Positions 38,724 to 47,237 of a DNA stretch of 64,000 nucleotides are shown piece by piece. Origin of the DNA: Cellvibrio zantedeschiae (lineage in GTDB: Bacteria; Pseudomonadota; Gammaproteobacteria; Pseudomonadales; Cellvibrionaceae); NCBI RefSeq assembly GCF_014652535.1, contig NZ_BMYZ01000001.1:868001-932000 (forward strand). The letters are read 5' to 3'. Position numbers and translations under genes: made by a program. How positions within the stretch are numbered: position 1 is the first letter of the stretch; every line of letters starts with the position of its first letter. The notes under the pieces are model-generated. The model was not told where the DNA came from and made no database searches. It worked only from the letters and a program-made list of their open reading frames with translations.

Positions 38724-39638
38724 ATGCTTGAAATTCGCCATCTCAAAACCCTTATAGCCCTGCGCGAAACCGGTAGTTTGGTGGAAGCCGCCGAGCGGGT
38801 TTTTCTCACGCAATCAGCTTTGTCACACCAGCTCAAGGAGTTGGAGTCCAAGTTGGAGTGCGAGCTGTTTATTCGCAAAAGCCGGCCCCTGCGTTTTAGT
38901 GAGGCAGGTAAGCGCCTTCTGTTATTGGCAGACGACGTACTTGCGCGAGTAGACGAGGCTGAACGAGATATTAAAAAACTGATTCACGGCGAAGCAGGGC
39001 GCTTGTTTATGGCGATTGAGTGCCACAGCTGTTTCAATTGGTTGATGCCTACGATTGATATCTTTCGCAATCAGTGGCCTGCAATTGAATTGGATTTTTC
39101 TGGCGGTTTTACCTTTGAGCCTCTACCAGCTTTAGCCCAAGGCGAAATTGATTTGGTGATCACGTCTGATCCGCAAGCTATTAAAGGTGTTGAATATGTG
39201 CCGCTGTTTTCTTACGAAATGCATATAGGCATTGCCAACCAACATCCGCTGGCGGTAAAAACATTTTTGCAGCCGCAGGATTTGGCGGACCAAACTTTAA
39301 TTACTTATCCGGTGGAGCGCAGCCGTTTAGATGTGTTTAAACAATTTTTAACTCCGGCAGGCGTTGAGCCGCTCGCAGTTCGTACATCCGAATTAACTTT
39401 AATGATGGTGCAGCTCGTCGCCAGTGGCCGCGGTTTGTGCGCACTGCCTAACTGGGTGTTAGCGGAGTATGCAGATAAACAATTAATCAGCGTGCGCTCA
39501 GCGGGTGAAAAAGGTATTTGGCCAACGCTTTATGCCGCCGTACGCGAGGAACATGTAAGCACGGGATATGTGCAGGATTTCTTAAACTTAGCCAAAGCGC
39601 ACTGTTTGAAAAATCTGCAAGGTGTTAAGCAGGTTTGA
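38724..39638 (+). CDS. metR: LysR-type regulator MetR
   Basis: Start at 38724 with AAGGAG seven bases upstream (304 residues). The N-terminal helix-turn-helix, MLEIRHLKTLIALRETGSL then LTQSALSHQLKELE, resembles E. coli MetR, with the effector-binding domain (about 90-300) containing AIECHSCFNWLMP. MetR uses homocysteine as co-activator for metE in enterobacteria. It is divergently transcribed from metE, as in E. coli and Pseudomonas relatives. Confidence 0.9.
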   Translation: MLEIRHLKTLIALRETGSLVEAAERVFLTQSALSHQLKELESKLECELFIRKSRPLRFSEAGKRLLLLADDVLARVDEAERDIKKLIHGEAGRLFMAIECHSCFNWLMPTIDIFRNQWPAIELDFSGGFTFEPLPALAQGEIDLVITSDPQAIKGVEYVPLFSYEMHIGIANQHPLAVKTFLQPQDLADQTLITYPVERSRLDVFKQFLTPAGVEPLAVRTSELTLMMVQLVASGRGLCALPNWVLAEYADKQLISVRSAGEKGIWPTLYAAVREEHVSTGYVQDFLNLAKAHCLKNLQGVKQV

Positions 39639-39655
39639 TAAAACTATAAAAACAA

Positions 39656-39688
39656 AAAAGCCCAGCTTGCTAATCAAGCTGGGCTTTT
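39656..39688. terminator. Bidirectional terminator between metR and tpx
   Basis: AAAAGCCCAGCTTG / CAAGCTGGGCTTTT 14-bp stem with a 5-base loop between convergent genes. Confidence 0.9.
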
Positions 39689-39707
39689 AAATCGTGCAAC
39701 CTAATTA

Positions 39708-40205
39708 TTAAGACAATGCTTTTAACGCAGCGTCATAATTTGGCTCGTTAGCAATTTCGCTCACCAACTCAGTGTGCAGAACTTTGCCGTCTGTACCCAA
39801 TACAACTACAGCGCGTGCAGTCAGGCCAGCCAAAGGACCATCAGTTAATTTCACGCCGTAAGCAGATGCGAAATCAGAGCGGAAAGCAGAAGCAGGAATT
39901 ACGTTGCTCAAGCCTTCAGCGCCGCAGAAACGTGCCAATGCGAAAGGCAAGTCTTGCGATGCACACACCACTACAGTGTTCTCCAAGCTGCTTGCCTGGG
40001 CATTAAAAGTGCGAACAGATTGTGCGCAAGTTGGAGTATCAACACTTGGGAAAATGTTCAATACAACGCGCTTGCCTGCCAGGCTTTCACCGGTTACTTC
40101 AGAGAGGTCGGTTTTAACCAAATTGAATGCAGGAGCTTTGCTGCCCACGGCAGGAAGATCGCTATTGGTATGGAATGGGTTGCCTTTAAGTGTAACTGTT
40201 GCCAT
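39708..40205 (-). CDS. tpx: Thiol peroxidase
   Basis: 165 residues, the usual Tpx length. The peroxidatic cysteine is Cys60 in [12 protein letters not shown] and the resolving cysteine is Cys94 in ARFCGAEGL, matching the 34-residue spacing of E. coli Tpx (61/95). It reduces hydrogen and alkyl hydroperoxides with thioredoxin as donor. A purine-rich ribosome site is just before the ATG at 40205. It is a single gene with a terminator shared with metR. Confidence 0.96.
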   Translation of the reverse strand: MATVTLKGNPFHTNSDLPAVGSKAPAFNLVKTDLSEVTGESLAGKRVVLNIFPSVDTPTCAQSVRTFNAQASSLENTVVVCASQDLPFALARFCGAEGLSNVIPASAFRSDFASAYGVKLTDGPLAGLTARAVVVLGTDGKVLHTELVSEIANEPNYDAALKALS

Positions 40206-40338
40206 GAGATGAACTCCTTTGGGGTTGTTTTTACAAAATGCATGAGCTTTTACAAATGAACATGATTGATGGAGGCGCTGGCGTCAATTACAAGGGCGTG
40301 AACAGACAAATGATAAACATGGTTCGGTTTATGGCGGA

Positions 40339-40869
40339 TTAACCCTGCTTTGCCTGACGTTTTTGCTTGCGCTTTTGCCATGCGCGCGCCACGTGCCAAC
40401 GCCAGTAGGCTTGCATAATGAAATAGCCCAGGGCGCCTGCAATTAGCCCCGTTATTACGCAGCCCAACAATACCGGCTTCCAGATAATCCCCACACTGCT
40501 CATAAACCATTCAAAGGTAATAGCGTGAGGGTCAAACGATAAATGTTCAGACTGCAGAATAAATGCGCCAATAGCGTAACTGATGACGAGTAAAAAAGGT
40601 GTGGTAAAAGGATTGCTAACCCAAGCTAAAGCCACGGCGATAGGCATGTTGCAACGGAAAACTACAGCAGCGAGCGCAGATAGAGGCATTTGGCCGGGAA
40701 TAGGCAGGATTGCGATAAACAATCCCCAAAAAAAGGCAACGGATACTGAGTGGCGATTGAGGTGGAACAGGTTAGGGTCGTGCAGAAACTTTTCAAACAT
40801 GCGCAGGGCGGGGTTATTTTTAATCATTTCCGGCGTAGGAAAATAGCGTTTCAGTAGATTGCGCGCCAT
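40339..40869 (-). CDS. DUF2062 inner-membrane protein
   Basis: 176 residues. A soluble N-terminal 35 residues, then two hydrophobic blocks (about 42-110 and 125-152) with SVAFFWGLFIAILPIPGQMPL and VALAWVSNPFTTPFLLVISY, both typical of DUF2062. The basic C-terminus (KRKQKRQAKQG) is cytoplasmic. The family has no established activity, although it is sometimes found fused to glycosyltransferases. It is transcribed alone, divergent from rsmJ. Confidence 0.85.
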   Translation of the reverse strand: MARNLLKRYFPTPEMIKNNPALRMFEKFLHDPNLFHLNRHSVSVAFFWGLFIAILPIPGQMPLSALAAVVFRCNMPIAVALAWVSNPFTTPFLLVISYAIGAFILQSEHLSFDPHAITFEWFMSSVGIIWKPVLLGCVITGLIAGALGYFIMQAYWRWHVARAWQKRKQKRQAKQG

Positions 40870-41018
40870 AACAAATCACAACTCTTCAAAATGTGGCTGC
40901 ATTATGCATAAGTTTGATGACAGGTTCTATCATCATGTCAGGATTGCCCAATCTGATTAGCCGATGAACCGCTTTTTGTATATAGTCGCGCCCTCTCGCA
41001 CTTTACTCGTAGCTAAGT

Positions 41019-41843
41019 ATGAATACCGACGAACTTTGGGTTATTTGCCAATCGCCTCTGTGTTTGCCTCAAGCACAGACCTTGGCGGAACAGTTGGGGC
41101 AGTCCTTAAAGCTGGATATTGATGCCGCATCAATCACCCAACCCGAGTTTGTTGTGGTTTATAACGAGCAGGGCGTATCCCTACAGCAAACCGGCCGTAA
41201 AGCGCCGGGGCCTATTCGCGCCGAGTTTGCCGAAGGCTCGGTTGATCACCGCAGGAAATTTGGCGGCGGCAAAGGTCAGATGATTGCAAAAGCGGTAGGG
41301 GTCAAAGCTGGTGTTTATCCCATGGTGTTAGACGCGACTGCAGGCTTAGGTAAAGATGCCTTCGTTTTAGCGACTTTGGGCTGCCAAGTGCAAATGCTTG
41401 AGCGCTCACCTGTAGTTCATAGTCTGCTAGCCGATGGTTTGGAACGAGCGCGCAATCACGCCGTTTATAATGACCCGGAGCTAGCGCACATTGTGGCGCG
41501 TATGGAATTACTGGCAGCCGATAGCCAGGATTACCTTGCATCCATCACCGATGAAAATCGCCCGGATGTTATTTATCTCGACCCCATGTTTCCTGATCGC
41601 CAAAAATCGGCGGACGTAAAAAAAGAAATGGCCGCCTTCCATCATGTTGTTGGTAAAGATGAAGATGCCGATTCGCTCCTGGAAAAAGCGCTGGAAAAAG
41701 CGAATTATCGCGTAGTGGTAAAGCGCCCGCGTAAAGCCCCTTTTATTGCCAACAAAACTCCCTCATATCAATTAGAAGGTAAGTCTAGCCGTTACGATAT
41801 TTACACCATTAAGAAAATGCCAGAGCGCTTGGGTAATTTATAA
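41019..41843 (+). CDS. rsmJ: 16S rRNA (guanine1516-N2)-methyltransferase
   Basis: 274 residues. A SAM-dependent Rossmann-like fold with motif [15 protein letters not shown], and the RsmJ-specific stretches [17 protein letters not shown] and [18 protein letters not shown] (motif IV DPMFP). It methylates G1516 of 16S rRNA in the decoding region. Its stop codon overlaps the ATG of the following oxygenase gene (TAATG), so the two are translationally coupled. Confidence 0.95.
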   Translation: MNTDELWVICQSPLCLPQAQTLAEQLGQSLKLDIDAASITQPEFVVVYNEQGVSLQQTGRKAPGPIRAEFAEGSVDHRRKFGGGKGQMIAKAVGVKAGVYPMVLDATAGLGKDAFVLATLGCQVQMLERSPVVHSLLADGLERARNHAVYNDPELAHIVARMELLAADSQDYLASITDENRPDVIYLDPMFPDRQKSADVKKEMAAFHHVVGKDEDADSLLEKALEKANYRVVVKRPRKAPFIANKTPSYQLEGKSSRYDIYTIKKMPERLGNL

Positions 41844-42472
41844 TGGAAGCACAGGAAGCCTTGTTTGATGCTATTGCAGATGCTCTGGTTGAGCGAGGTT
41901 ATTGGATTGCCGATGAGGTGCTGCCTGCGAGTTTGTCCAAAGCGCTTTTAAATGATTTTGATCAATTGCAGGCGAGTGAATTTAAATCCGCAGGAATTGG
42001 CCGCCAAACCGATTTTCAATTAGAAGAAAAAATTCGTGCCGATAAAATTCATTGGCTCGCTGGCGACACTGAAGCCACTGCTGATTTTTTGCAATGGATG
42101 GACTTATTAAAGTCAGGGCTCAATCGCCGGTTGTTTATGGGCTTGTTTGATTACGAAAGCCATTTTGCGCATTATCCGGTTGGTGCGTTTTATAAAAAAC
42201 ATGTGGATGCATTTCGCGCTAAAGATGGACGCGCCCAATCGAATCGGGTGCTCTCTACAGTGTTTTATCTCAATGAAAATTGGTTGCCGGAAAATGGTGG
42301 CGAATTGCTAATCTACGACCAAAGCGATTCAGGTATTTTGCACAGGTTATCGCCGGTATTTGGTCGGCTGGTTATTTTCCTCAGTGAAAAGTTTCCCCAC
42401 GAAGTTTTACCTGCAAACCGTGAACGAAAAAGTATTGCAGGTTGGTTTCGTGTTAATGAAAGTATTATTTAA
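41843..42472 (+). CDS. 2-oxoglutarate/Fe(II)-dependent oxygenase (prolyl-hydroxylase-like)
   Basis: 209 residues. A P4Hc-like double-stranded beta-helix: HFAHYPVGAFYKKHVDAF gives the HxD iron ligands (His and Asp in KKHVDAF), NRVLSTVFYLNENW is the usual following strand, FPHEVLPA supplies the distal histidine and KSIAGWFRVNE the arginine/lysine that binds 2-oxoglutarate. It may hydroxylate a protein, possibly ribosomal, given its coupling to rsmJ, but the substrate is not known. It overlaps rsmJ by 1 bp. Confidence 0.88.
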   Translation: MEAQEALFDAIADALVERGYWIADEVLPASLSKALLNDFDQLQASEFKSAGIGRQTDFQLEEKIRADKIHWLAGDTEATADFLQWMDLLKSGLNRRLFMGLFDYESHFAHYPVGAFYKKHVDAFRAKDGRAQSNRVLSTVFYLNENWLPENGGELLIYDQSDSGILHRLSPVFGRLVIFLSEKFPHEVLPANRERKSIAGWFRVNESII

Positions 42473-42487
42473 TAAGGTTGCATGCTA

Positions 42488-42673
42488 ATGGGTGATATTC
42501 TTCCGTTTAAACGTCCGTCGCCTTTTGAAAAGCATAAAGGGAAAACGCTATGCAAAAGCGGTTTTCACAAATGGAAAATTAAAACCGATAAAAAGTTCGA
42601 TGTGAAAGAAGGTAAATTAGTGACTGTGTTTGAATGTGAACGATGCGGTGCTACCAAAGTAGAAGCACGTTAA
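42488..42673 (+). CDS. Small zinc-ribbon protein
   Basis: 61 residues from ATG 42488 (MGDILPFKRPS); an ATG at 42482 is an alternative, with AAGG four bases before it and ten bases before 42488. Two CxxC-like pairs, LCKSGFH and CERCGATK, suggest a single zinc-binding site using Cys and perhaps His. The basic N-terminus ends in a KHKGKTLCKSGFHKW pattern shared by small proteins in pseudomonads. Function is unknown. It follows the oxygenase by 15 bp, so it may be the third gene of the rsmJ operon. Its stop codon overlaps the convergent kinase stop. Confidence 0.8.
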   Translation: MGDILPFKRPSPFEKHKGKTLCKSGFHKWKIKTDKKFDVKEGKLVTVFECERCGATKVEAR

Positions 42674-44184
42674 TCCTTTGCGTTATTTACAGCAGGTAAT
42701 GTAAACCAAAACATACCACCTCCGCCTTCGGCCTCCTGGTAACCCACCTCGCCATTCAAGCGATGAATAATGCGTTTTACAATGGATAATCCCAGTCCGT
42801 GTCCATCTGATGAGCGCGTATCAAGCCGTGAAAATTGAACAAAGAGTTCTGATTGCCGTTCTGCAGAAATACCATCGCCGTGATCGCGTACCCAACATTT
42901 AATTGTCTTGTCATCTACTGTTGTGCAGCCGATGTGTATATTTGGCGGTGTGCCGCCGTATTTAATCGCGTTGGAAATATAATTTACCCACACTTCTTCA
43001 ATCCATTGCGAATAGCCCAAGGCGCTTTGCCATTCACCCACAAATGTAATTTGCGCGGAGTGCTGTAAAGCCACTTGTTCCAGCCGTTGGCACGCTTCTT
43101 CAGCTAAATCGCGGAGGTTGATTTCACTAGTATTTACTTCTTCCGCACGCCTCACGCTTGCCAGTAGTAATAAGGCATCAATAATGGCATTCATTTTTTT
43201 TGCCGTGCGATTAATGATGCCGGAAGATTCTTTTGCCTGCTCCACGGTCAAATTAACTTTGCCAGATTGCATTAGCCCGGAAACACCAACAATCGTGGTA
43301 AGCGGGGTTTTTAAGTCATGGGCCACGCTGTGGGCGTAAGCATCCAGCTCGCGATTTTGCGCTTCAAGTTCATGCGATTGCAGTTCAAGTTGACGGGTTT
43401 TTTCTACCAACTCTACCGTGCGCTCTTTAACAAGCTCTTCCAAATGCTCCTGGTGTTTAACCAATTCCAATTCAATAAGCCGGCGTTTCTCCAAGCCTTC
43501 TTTCAATGTGGCTTGCATTTGGTTAATTGAATTAACAACCATATCCAATTCATCAACCCGGCCATTTTGGTTGCGCGTTAATTCCAAAGGCATATCAAGA
43601 TTGTTTAGGTCAAGCTTCTCTGCAAATTGCGACATGGTTTCCAAATGTCTGGAAATCCATTGTTTGAAAATAAACAATACACAAACGGCGCCGAGCAAAA
43701 TGGTGATCAAGGTTGTGATGGCAATGCTGATGGATTTATCGAGCAGCTCCAGCATGATTTGCTGGTTGGTTAATTCTACGCTTAGTGTGCCCAGGTTGTG
43801 GGTGAAATCGCCGTCGCGATAGATCAACGGATATTCTTGCTTTGCAATAGCATTTTTAGTCATGAAATTGCTGCGCGTGATCACATGATTGGTTTCATCT
43901 TTTAATTCAACAGAACCCACATGCGGTAAATTTGCAATTCCATTCAAGAGTGCATCCACACGCGCATTGTCAACTACCCATAAACCTGAAACCAAATTTG
44001 CCAAATAGCCGGATTCAATTTGGTGAAACTGTTGTTTAGCATCGTTTACCGTTTGGTGGTACATAACATAAATTTGTACGGCGCTTACCAGCAGCGCAAT
44101 TACAATGCTGTACACCGAGGTAACCAGCATAATGCGCATACTCAAATTTTCAGTGAGTTTAATTTTATTATTGGATATGGGCAT
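42670..44184 (-). CDS. Membrane sensor histidine kinase (HAMP, coiled coil, HisKA)
   Basis: 504 residues from the ATG at 44184, whose first base is the last base of the upstream stop codon. Two membrane segments (about 20-42 and 150-172) flank a periplasmic sensor domain of about 105 residues. A long coiled coil (about 225-285) precedes HisKA with His289 in AHSVAHDLKTPL. The ATPase domain has NYISNAIKYGG, DHGDGI and GHGLGLSIVKRI. No receiver or response regulator gene is adjacent. The preceding gene encodes a periplasmic solute-binding protein that may present ligand to this kinase. The stop codon shares TTAA with the convergent zinc-ribbon gene. Confidence 0.93.
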   Translation of the reverse strand: MPISNNKIKLTENLSMRIMLVTSVYSIVIALLVSAVQIYVMYHQTVNDAKQQFHQIESGYLANLVSGLWVVDNARVDALLNGIANLPHVGSVELKDETNHVITRSNFMTKNAIAKQEYPLIYRDGDFTHNLGTLSVELTNQQIMLELLDKSISIAITTLITILLGAVCVLFIFKQWISRHLETMSQFAEKLDLNNLDMPLELTRNQNGRVDELDMVVNSINQMQATLKEGLEKRRLIELELVKHQEHLEELVKERTVELVEKTRQLELQSHELEAQNRELDAYAHSVAHDLKTPLTTIVGVSGLMQSGKVNLTVEQAKESSGIINRTAKKMNAIIDALLLLASVRRAEEVNTSEINLRDLAEEACQRLEQVALQHSAQITFVGEWQSALGYSQWIEEVWVNYISNAIKYGGTPPNIHIGCTTVDDKTIKCWVRDHGDGISAERQSELFVQFSRLDTRSSDGHGLGLSIVKRIIHRLNGEVGYQEAEGGGGMFWFTLPAVNNAKD

Positions 44185-45119
44185 TAATAATTTTCCTGTG
44201 GTGAAAACCAATATCGGGTTTCACCGAGTGGGGTTTGTGCAGGCAAGAGTGGATTATTGATACTAATTATTTTGCGTTTGCGTAAATCGGCTTTGCGAAT
44301 AGTATCGCTAAAATGATAATCAAATAATTTTTTGAATGAACCGTCTTCCATGGCAGCGAGTAAGCCTTTTTCAAGATCAGCGGCTAGCTCAGTATTGTGT
44401 TTGTTCACAAAAAAATACAATGCTGTTGGGTAATGCAATACCAGGTGCGATTCCATCGCTAGATTGTGGTGCGGATGTGACTTAAGTTCTAACTCTACTT
44501 CAAGCAATGAGCGTGGAAAATATTGAATATGGTTGCGCGCCAACATATCAAAAAGCCCTTCGTAAGTTGTGCTTCCTGAAATAAGAAAATGGTTGGCTTG
44601 CAAAATTTCTGTGTCCGGCCAATCGTGCCCCTGGCCTGCGCGCAAGGCAGCTAATTGTTCAGCGGTTGTGATTTTGTCAAACAACGCCTGATCCGATTTT
44701 TTAATTAAGAATAACCGCCATCCAAATAGGCCCCGGTCAATGGGGATGCGAATGGGCATTAGGCGCTCTTCCCTTGCAGTGGTGGTGAACGTCCAAGTCA
44801 CCTCAAGACCGCGATTGGCTTCAACTAGTTGTAGGCCGCGCGCTTGCTCGGCATGAAAGGAGGTTGGTTCCAGTTGATAATCTTTACCCGTTTTGGACAG
44901 GCACAGTGCAAGAAGTTGGGAGTAGTAGTTGACGCGTTCATCTGCGGCGGAATCTGCCCGGGGATAGTGAATCACGATGCTGGCATGGGCGCAGGAGTAA
45001 GTGAGGAGTGATAGCCACAGGCCGATTGCCAGCTGGGCACAACTAACGAACTTAAAGAGGGTCTTAGGCGTGTTCAAAAGATTACCAGGCACTTTAATTA
45101 TTTGATTAAAGCCTAGCAC
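44184..45119 (-). CDS. Periplasmic solute-binding-like protein coupled to a sensor kinase
   Basis: Up to 311 residues. The frame opens at a GTG at 45119 with no good ribosome site, so the true start may be further in, at or after the GTG at 45092. A hydrophobic signal region (about 25-47) ends near SCAHA. The rest looks like a family-3 solute-binding fold (FGWRLFLIKKSDQALFDKI, GSTTYEGLFDMLA, LVLHYPTALYFFVNK, LEKGLLAAMEDGSFKKLFD), common in amino-acid binding and in sensor partners. No ABC transporter genes lie nearby, so its job is probably to sense and not to import. Confidence 0.8.
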   Translation of the reverse strand: MLGFNQIIKVPGNLLNTPKTLFKFVSCAQLAIGLWLSLLTYSCAHASIVIHYPRADSAADERVNYYSQLLALCLSKTGKDYQLEPTSFHAEQARGLQLVEANRGLEVTWTFTTTAREERLMPIRIPIDRGLFGWRLFLIKKSDQALFDKITTAEQLAALRAGQGHDWPDTEILQANHFLISGSTTYEGLFDMLARNHIQYFPRSLLEVELELKSHPHHNLAMESHLVLHYPTALYFFVNKHNTELAADLEKGLLAAMEDGSFKKLFDYHFSDTIRKADLRKRKIISINNPLLPAQTPLGETRYWFSPQENY

Positions 45120-45161
45120 TGCATGAGAGAAAGTCGAGGGGCGCTTTTAGGACTGGGAAGG

Positions 45162-45189
45162 GCGTCACCGATTTTGAAGCCGGTGACGC
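45162..45189 (-). repeat. Hairpin downstream of slyD
   Basis: GCGTCACCG / CGGTGACGC perfect 9-bp arms with a 10-base loop, between the solute-binding gene start and the slyD stop. No T-run follows on the minus strand, so it is at best a weak terminator for slyD. Confidence 0.5.
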
Positions 45190-45197
45190 AAAACCTC

Positions 45198-45683
45198 TTA
45201 GTGGTGGTGATGACCGCCAGCGCCGTGTGCGTGGCCGTGTTCCAACTCTTCAGCTGAGGCTGCACGTACATCGGCAACTTCTACATCAAAAGTCAGGTCA
45301 ACACCTGCCAGAGGGTGGTTGCCATCAATAGTCACGTTGTCGCCTTCAACTTTGGTTACGGTCACAACTTGCAAACCGTGTTCAGTTTCAGCGTGGAACT
45401 CCATGCCTACTTCAATTTTGTCGATGCCGCTAAACATGTTGGATGGCAATTCTTGCACCATGCTGTCATCGCGAACGCCGTAAGCTTCAGCTGCTGGAAT
45501 ACTTACTTTGAATTTGTCGCCAACGGTTTTACCAACCAACGCTTTTTCCAAGCCGGGAATAATGTTGCCTGCGCCGTGCAAATACGCCAAAGGCTCTTGG
45601 CCTTCTGAAGTGTCGATCACTTTGCCTTCACCGTCAGTCAAGGTGTAGTGAATGCTGGCAACTGAGTTTTCTGCAATGTTCAT
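45198..45683 (-). CDS. slyD: FKBP-type peptidyl-prolyl isomerase SlyD
   Basis: 161 residues. FKBP domain with inserted IF chaperone domain: EGQEPLAYLHGAGNIIPGLEKALVGK and VSIPAAEAYG, then the insert (about 70-130), and the returning FKBP strands (FDVEVADVRAASAEEL). The C-terminal tail is histidine-rich (HGHAHGAGGHHHH), as in SlyD proteins that bind nickel. It acts as a chaperone and proline isomerase in the cytoplasm. It is followed upstream by a palindromic repeat element (45725-45845) that lies between it and DUF3108. Confidence 0.95.
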   Translation of the reverse strand: MNIAENSVASIHYTLTDGEGKVIDTSEGQEPLAYLHGAGNIIPGLEKALVGKTVGDKFKVSIPAAEAYGVRDDSMVQELPSNMFSGIDKIEVGMEFHAETEHGLQVVTVTKVEGDNVTIDGNHPLAGVDLTFDVEVADVRAASAEELEHGHAHGAGGHHHH

Positions 45684-45724
45684 ATGTGTTTTCCAATCGT
45701 TAAATAAATAGGTAAAAAAATCAT

Positions 45725-45845
45725 CCCAGCGTCATGAGCGACGGTAGTACAAGGCAAAAATGATTTCAAAAGACGGAGTCTACTAAAGTAGATGAGTATT
45801 TTTTAAATCATTTTTAACGCCGTAATACCGAGCGTAATAGCTGGG
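45725..45845. repeat. 121-bp imperfect palindromic repeat element (MITE/REP-like)
   Basis: Outer arms of about 42 bases (45725-45766 and 45805-45845) are imperfect inverted repeats: both begin CCCAGC when read inward and end with AAAAATGATTT next to a central block. The centre holds a smaller hairpin, TCTACTAAAGTAGA at 45779-45792. No coding capacity is seen. The outer end lies against the DUF3108 stop codon. The structure resembles a miniature inverted-repeat element or a dispersed intergenic repeat. No second copy was noticed in this window. Confidence 0.7.
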
Positions 45846-46556
45846 TTAAAAGTGTTCTATTGCTTTGCCGTTCAGCGAGGCTTTACTGATATAGATGGTG
45901 TAAGCAGAACCATTTTCTTCTTGCTGTAAACGGACTAACAAGTACTGAAAATCTTTGGCAAACCAGGCGTAAGTTTCGCGTTCATCGCTGGTTTGTACAC
46001 GTTTGATTTTTACGGTGTTCACTTTTCCAAGCGGTGTATCCAAAACTTCGTCACCAACAATTTCAAATTTGTATTCTTTGTTCTTCTTGGCGTTGGTAAT
46101 TAAATAGCTGAGATTTTTTTTCTTCGCCATTAAATCCTGGCGCAGTTGTAACTGGTAACTCAAGCTGTCCTGAATTTTTTTACTGGCATCAAGTGCCATG
46201 CGGGCGTCATTCTTGGTGTTGATAACTTCGTTTTTCGCCCAATCAAAATTTAAAATTTGTTCTTTGTTTTTGCCAACACCCGTACGCTTGTAATGATATT
46301 GCAAGGGTGTTGCAAAATCTTCAGCAGAATTCCATTTAAATTGGCTGGTTTCAGTTACGCGGCCCAGCGTTGAATTCGCATCAAACGAAAACTCGAAAAT
46401 ACCATCAGCTTGTGCATTGAGTTTGCTGGTGACATCAATGGTAAAACCATACAGCTTGGCAGAATATTTATTCTCAAAAGGTGTTAGTTCGCCTGCGTGT
46501 GCAAGGTTTGTAATCTGTAGTAAAACAATTCCAACCAACCAGCCTAATCGAGCCAT
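45846..46556 (-). CDS. DUF3108 periplasmic protein
   Basis: Start at 46556 (MARLGWLVGIVLLQITNLAHA, signal peptide, 236 residues); the frame reaches 46580 inside purN. The body has the DUF3108 pattern, a chain of beta-strands with FENKYSAKLYGFTIDVTSKL early and a GDEVLDTPLGKVNTVKIKR core near the middle. Role unknown. It is 13 bp after purN and in the same operon, as in Pseudomonas. The stop codon abuts the palindromic repeat element. Confidence 0.85.
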   Translation of the reverse strand: MARLGWLVGIVLLQITNLAHAGELTPFENKYSAKLYGFTIDVTSKLNAQADGIFEFSFDANSTLGRVTETSQFKWNSAEDFATPLQYHYKRTGVGKNKEQILNFDWAKNEVINTKNDARMALDASKKIQDSLSYQLQLRQDLMAKKKNLSYLITNAKKNKEYKFEIVGDEVLDTPLGKVNTVKIKRVQTSDERETYAWFAKDFQYLLVRLQQEENGSAYTIYISKASLNGKAIEHF

Positions 46557-46569
46557 AATCAAAAGTCCG

Positions 46570-47232
46570 TCAAGGTTCATCCGAACTTATTAGAAAGCCG
46601 GAAGGGGGTAAAGGTTCACCTTTTAACACACTTTTTCCGTCAATCATGCGTAAATCATCTTCCGCAAACCATTTTACGGCTAAAGGGTAAATCACATGTT
46701 CCTGACGTTGGACTCGTTTAGCAAGTGAGCTGGCATCATCTCCTGCAAAAATTGGCACGCAAGCTTGCACAACTGCCGGGCCTCCATCCAATTCTGCTGT
46801 TACGAAATGGACAGTCACTCCATGGTGGCTTTCGCAGGCATCAATAGCGCGTTGATGAGTATGCAGCCCCTGGAATTTCGGCAGAAGGGAAGGGTGAATA
46901 TTTAACATCCTTCCCAAATAATGCTGGGTAAATTCCGATGTGAGTATGCGCATAAAACCGGCGAGCACGACTAAATCCGGCTGATAGCTATCAATTTTTT
47001 CCATGAGCGCGCGATCAAAAGTTTCGCGGTCTGCAAACGCTTTGTGATCGAGAACGTCTGCCGGAATATTCGCTTTAGAGGCGCGCTCCAAACCTAAAAC
47101 GCCGGGGCGGTTACTAATGACCGCCGCTAATTCAACCGGTAGTTCGCCAGTTTGCACACCATCAATTAATGCTTGCAGATTACTGCCGCTGCCGGAGATA
47201 AGTACAACAACGCGTTTCTTTTGGGATTGCAT
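46570..47232 (-). CDS. purN: Phosphoribosylglycinamide formyltransferase
   Basis: 220 residues. N-terminal VVVLISGSGSNLQALID, then NIHPSLLPKFQGLHTHQRAI containing the catalytic Asn-His pair, and HHGVTVHFVTAELDGGPAV with the catalytic aspartate. It transfers formyl from 10-formyltetrahydrofolate to GAR in the third step of purine synthesis. It begins five bases after purM and the two are one operon. Confidence 0.97.
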   Translation of the reverse strand: MQSQKKRVVVLISGSGSNLQALIDGVQTGELPVELAAVISNRPGVLGLERASKANIPADVLDHKAFADRETFDRALMEKIDSYQPDLVVLAGFMRILTSEFTQHYLGRMLNIHPSLLPKFQGLHTHQRAIDACESHHGVTVHFVTAELDGGPAVVQACVPIFAGDDASSLAKRVQRQEHVIYPLAVKWFAEDDLRMIDGKSVLKGEPLPPSGFLISSDEP

Positions 47233-47237
47233 CTAGA

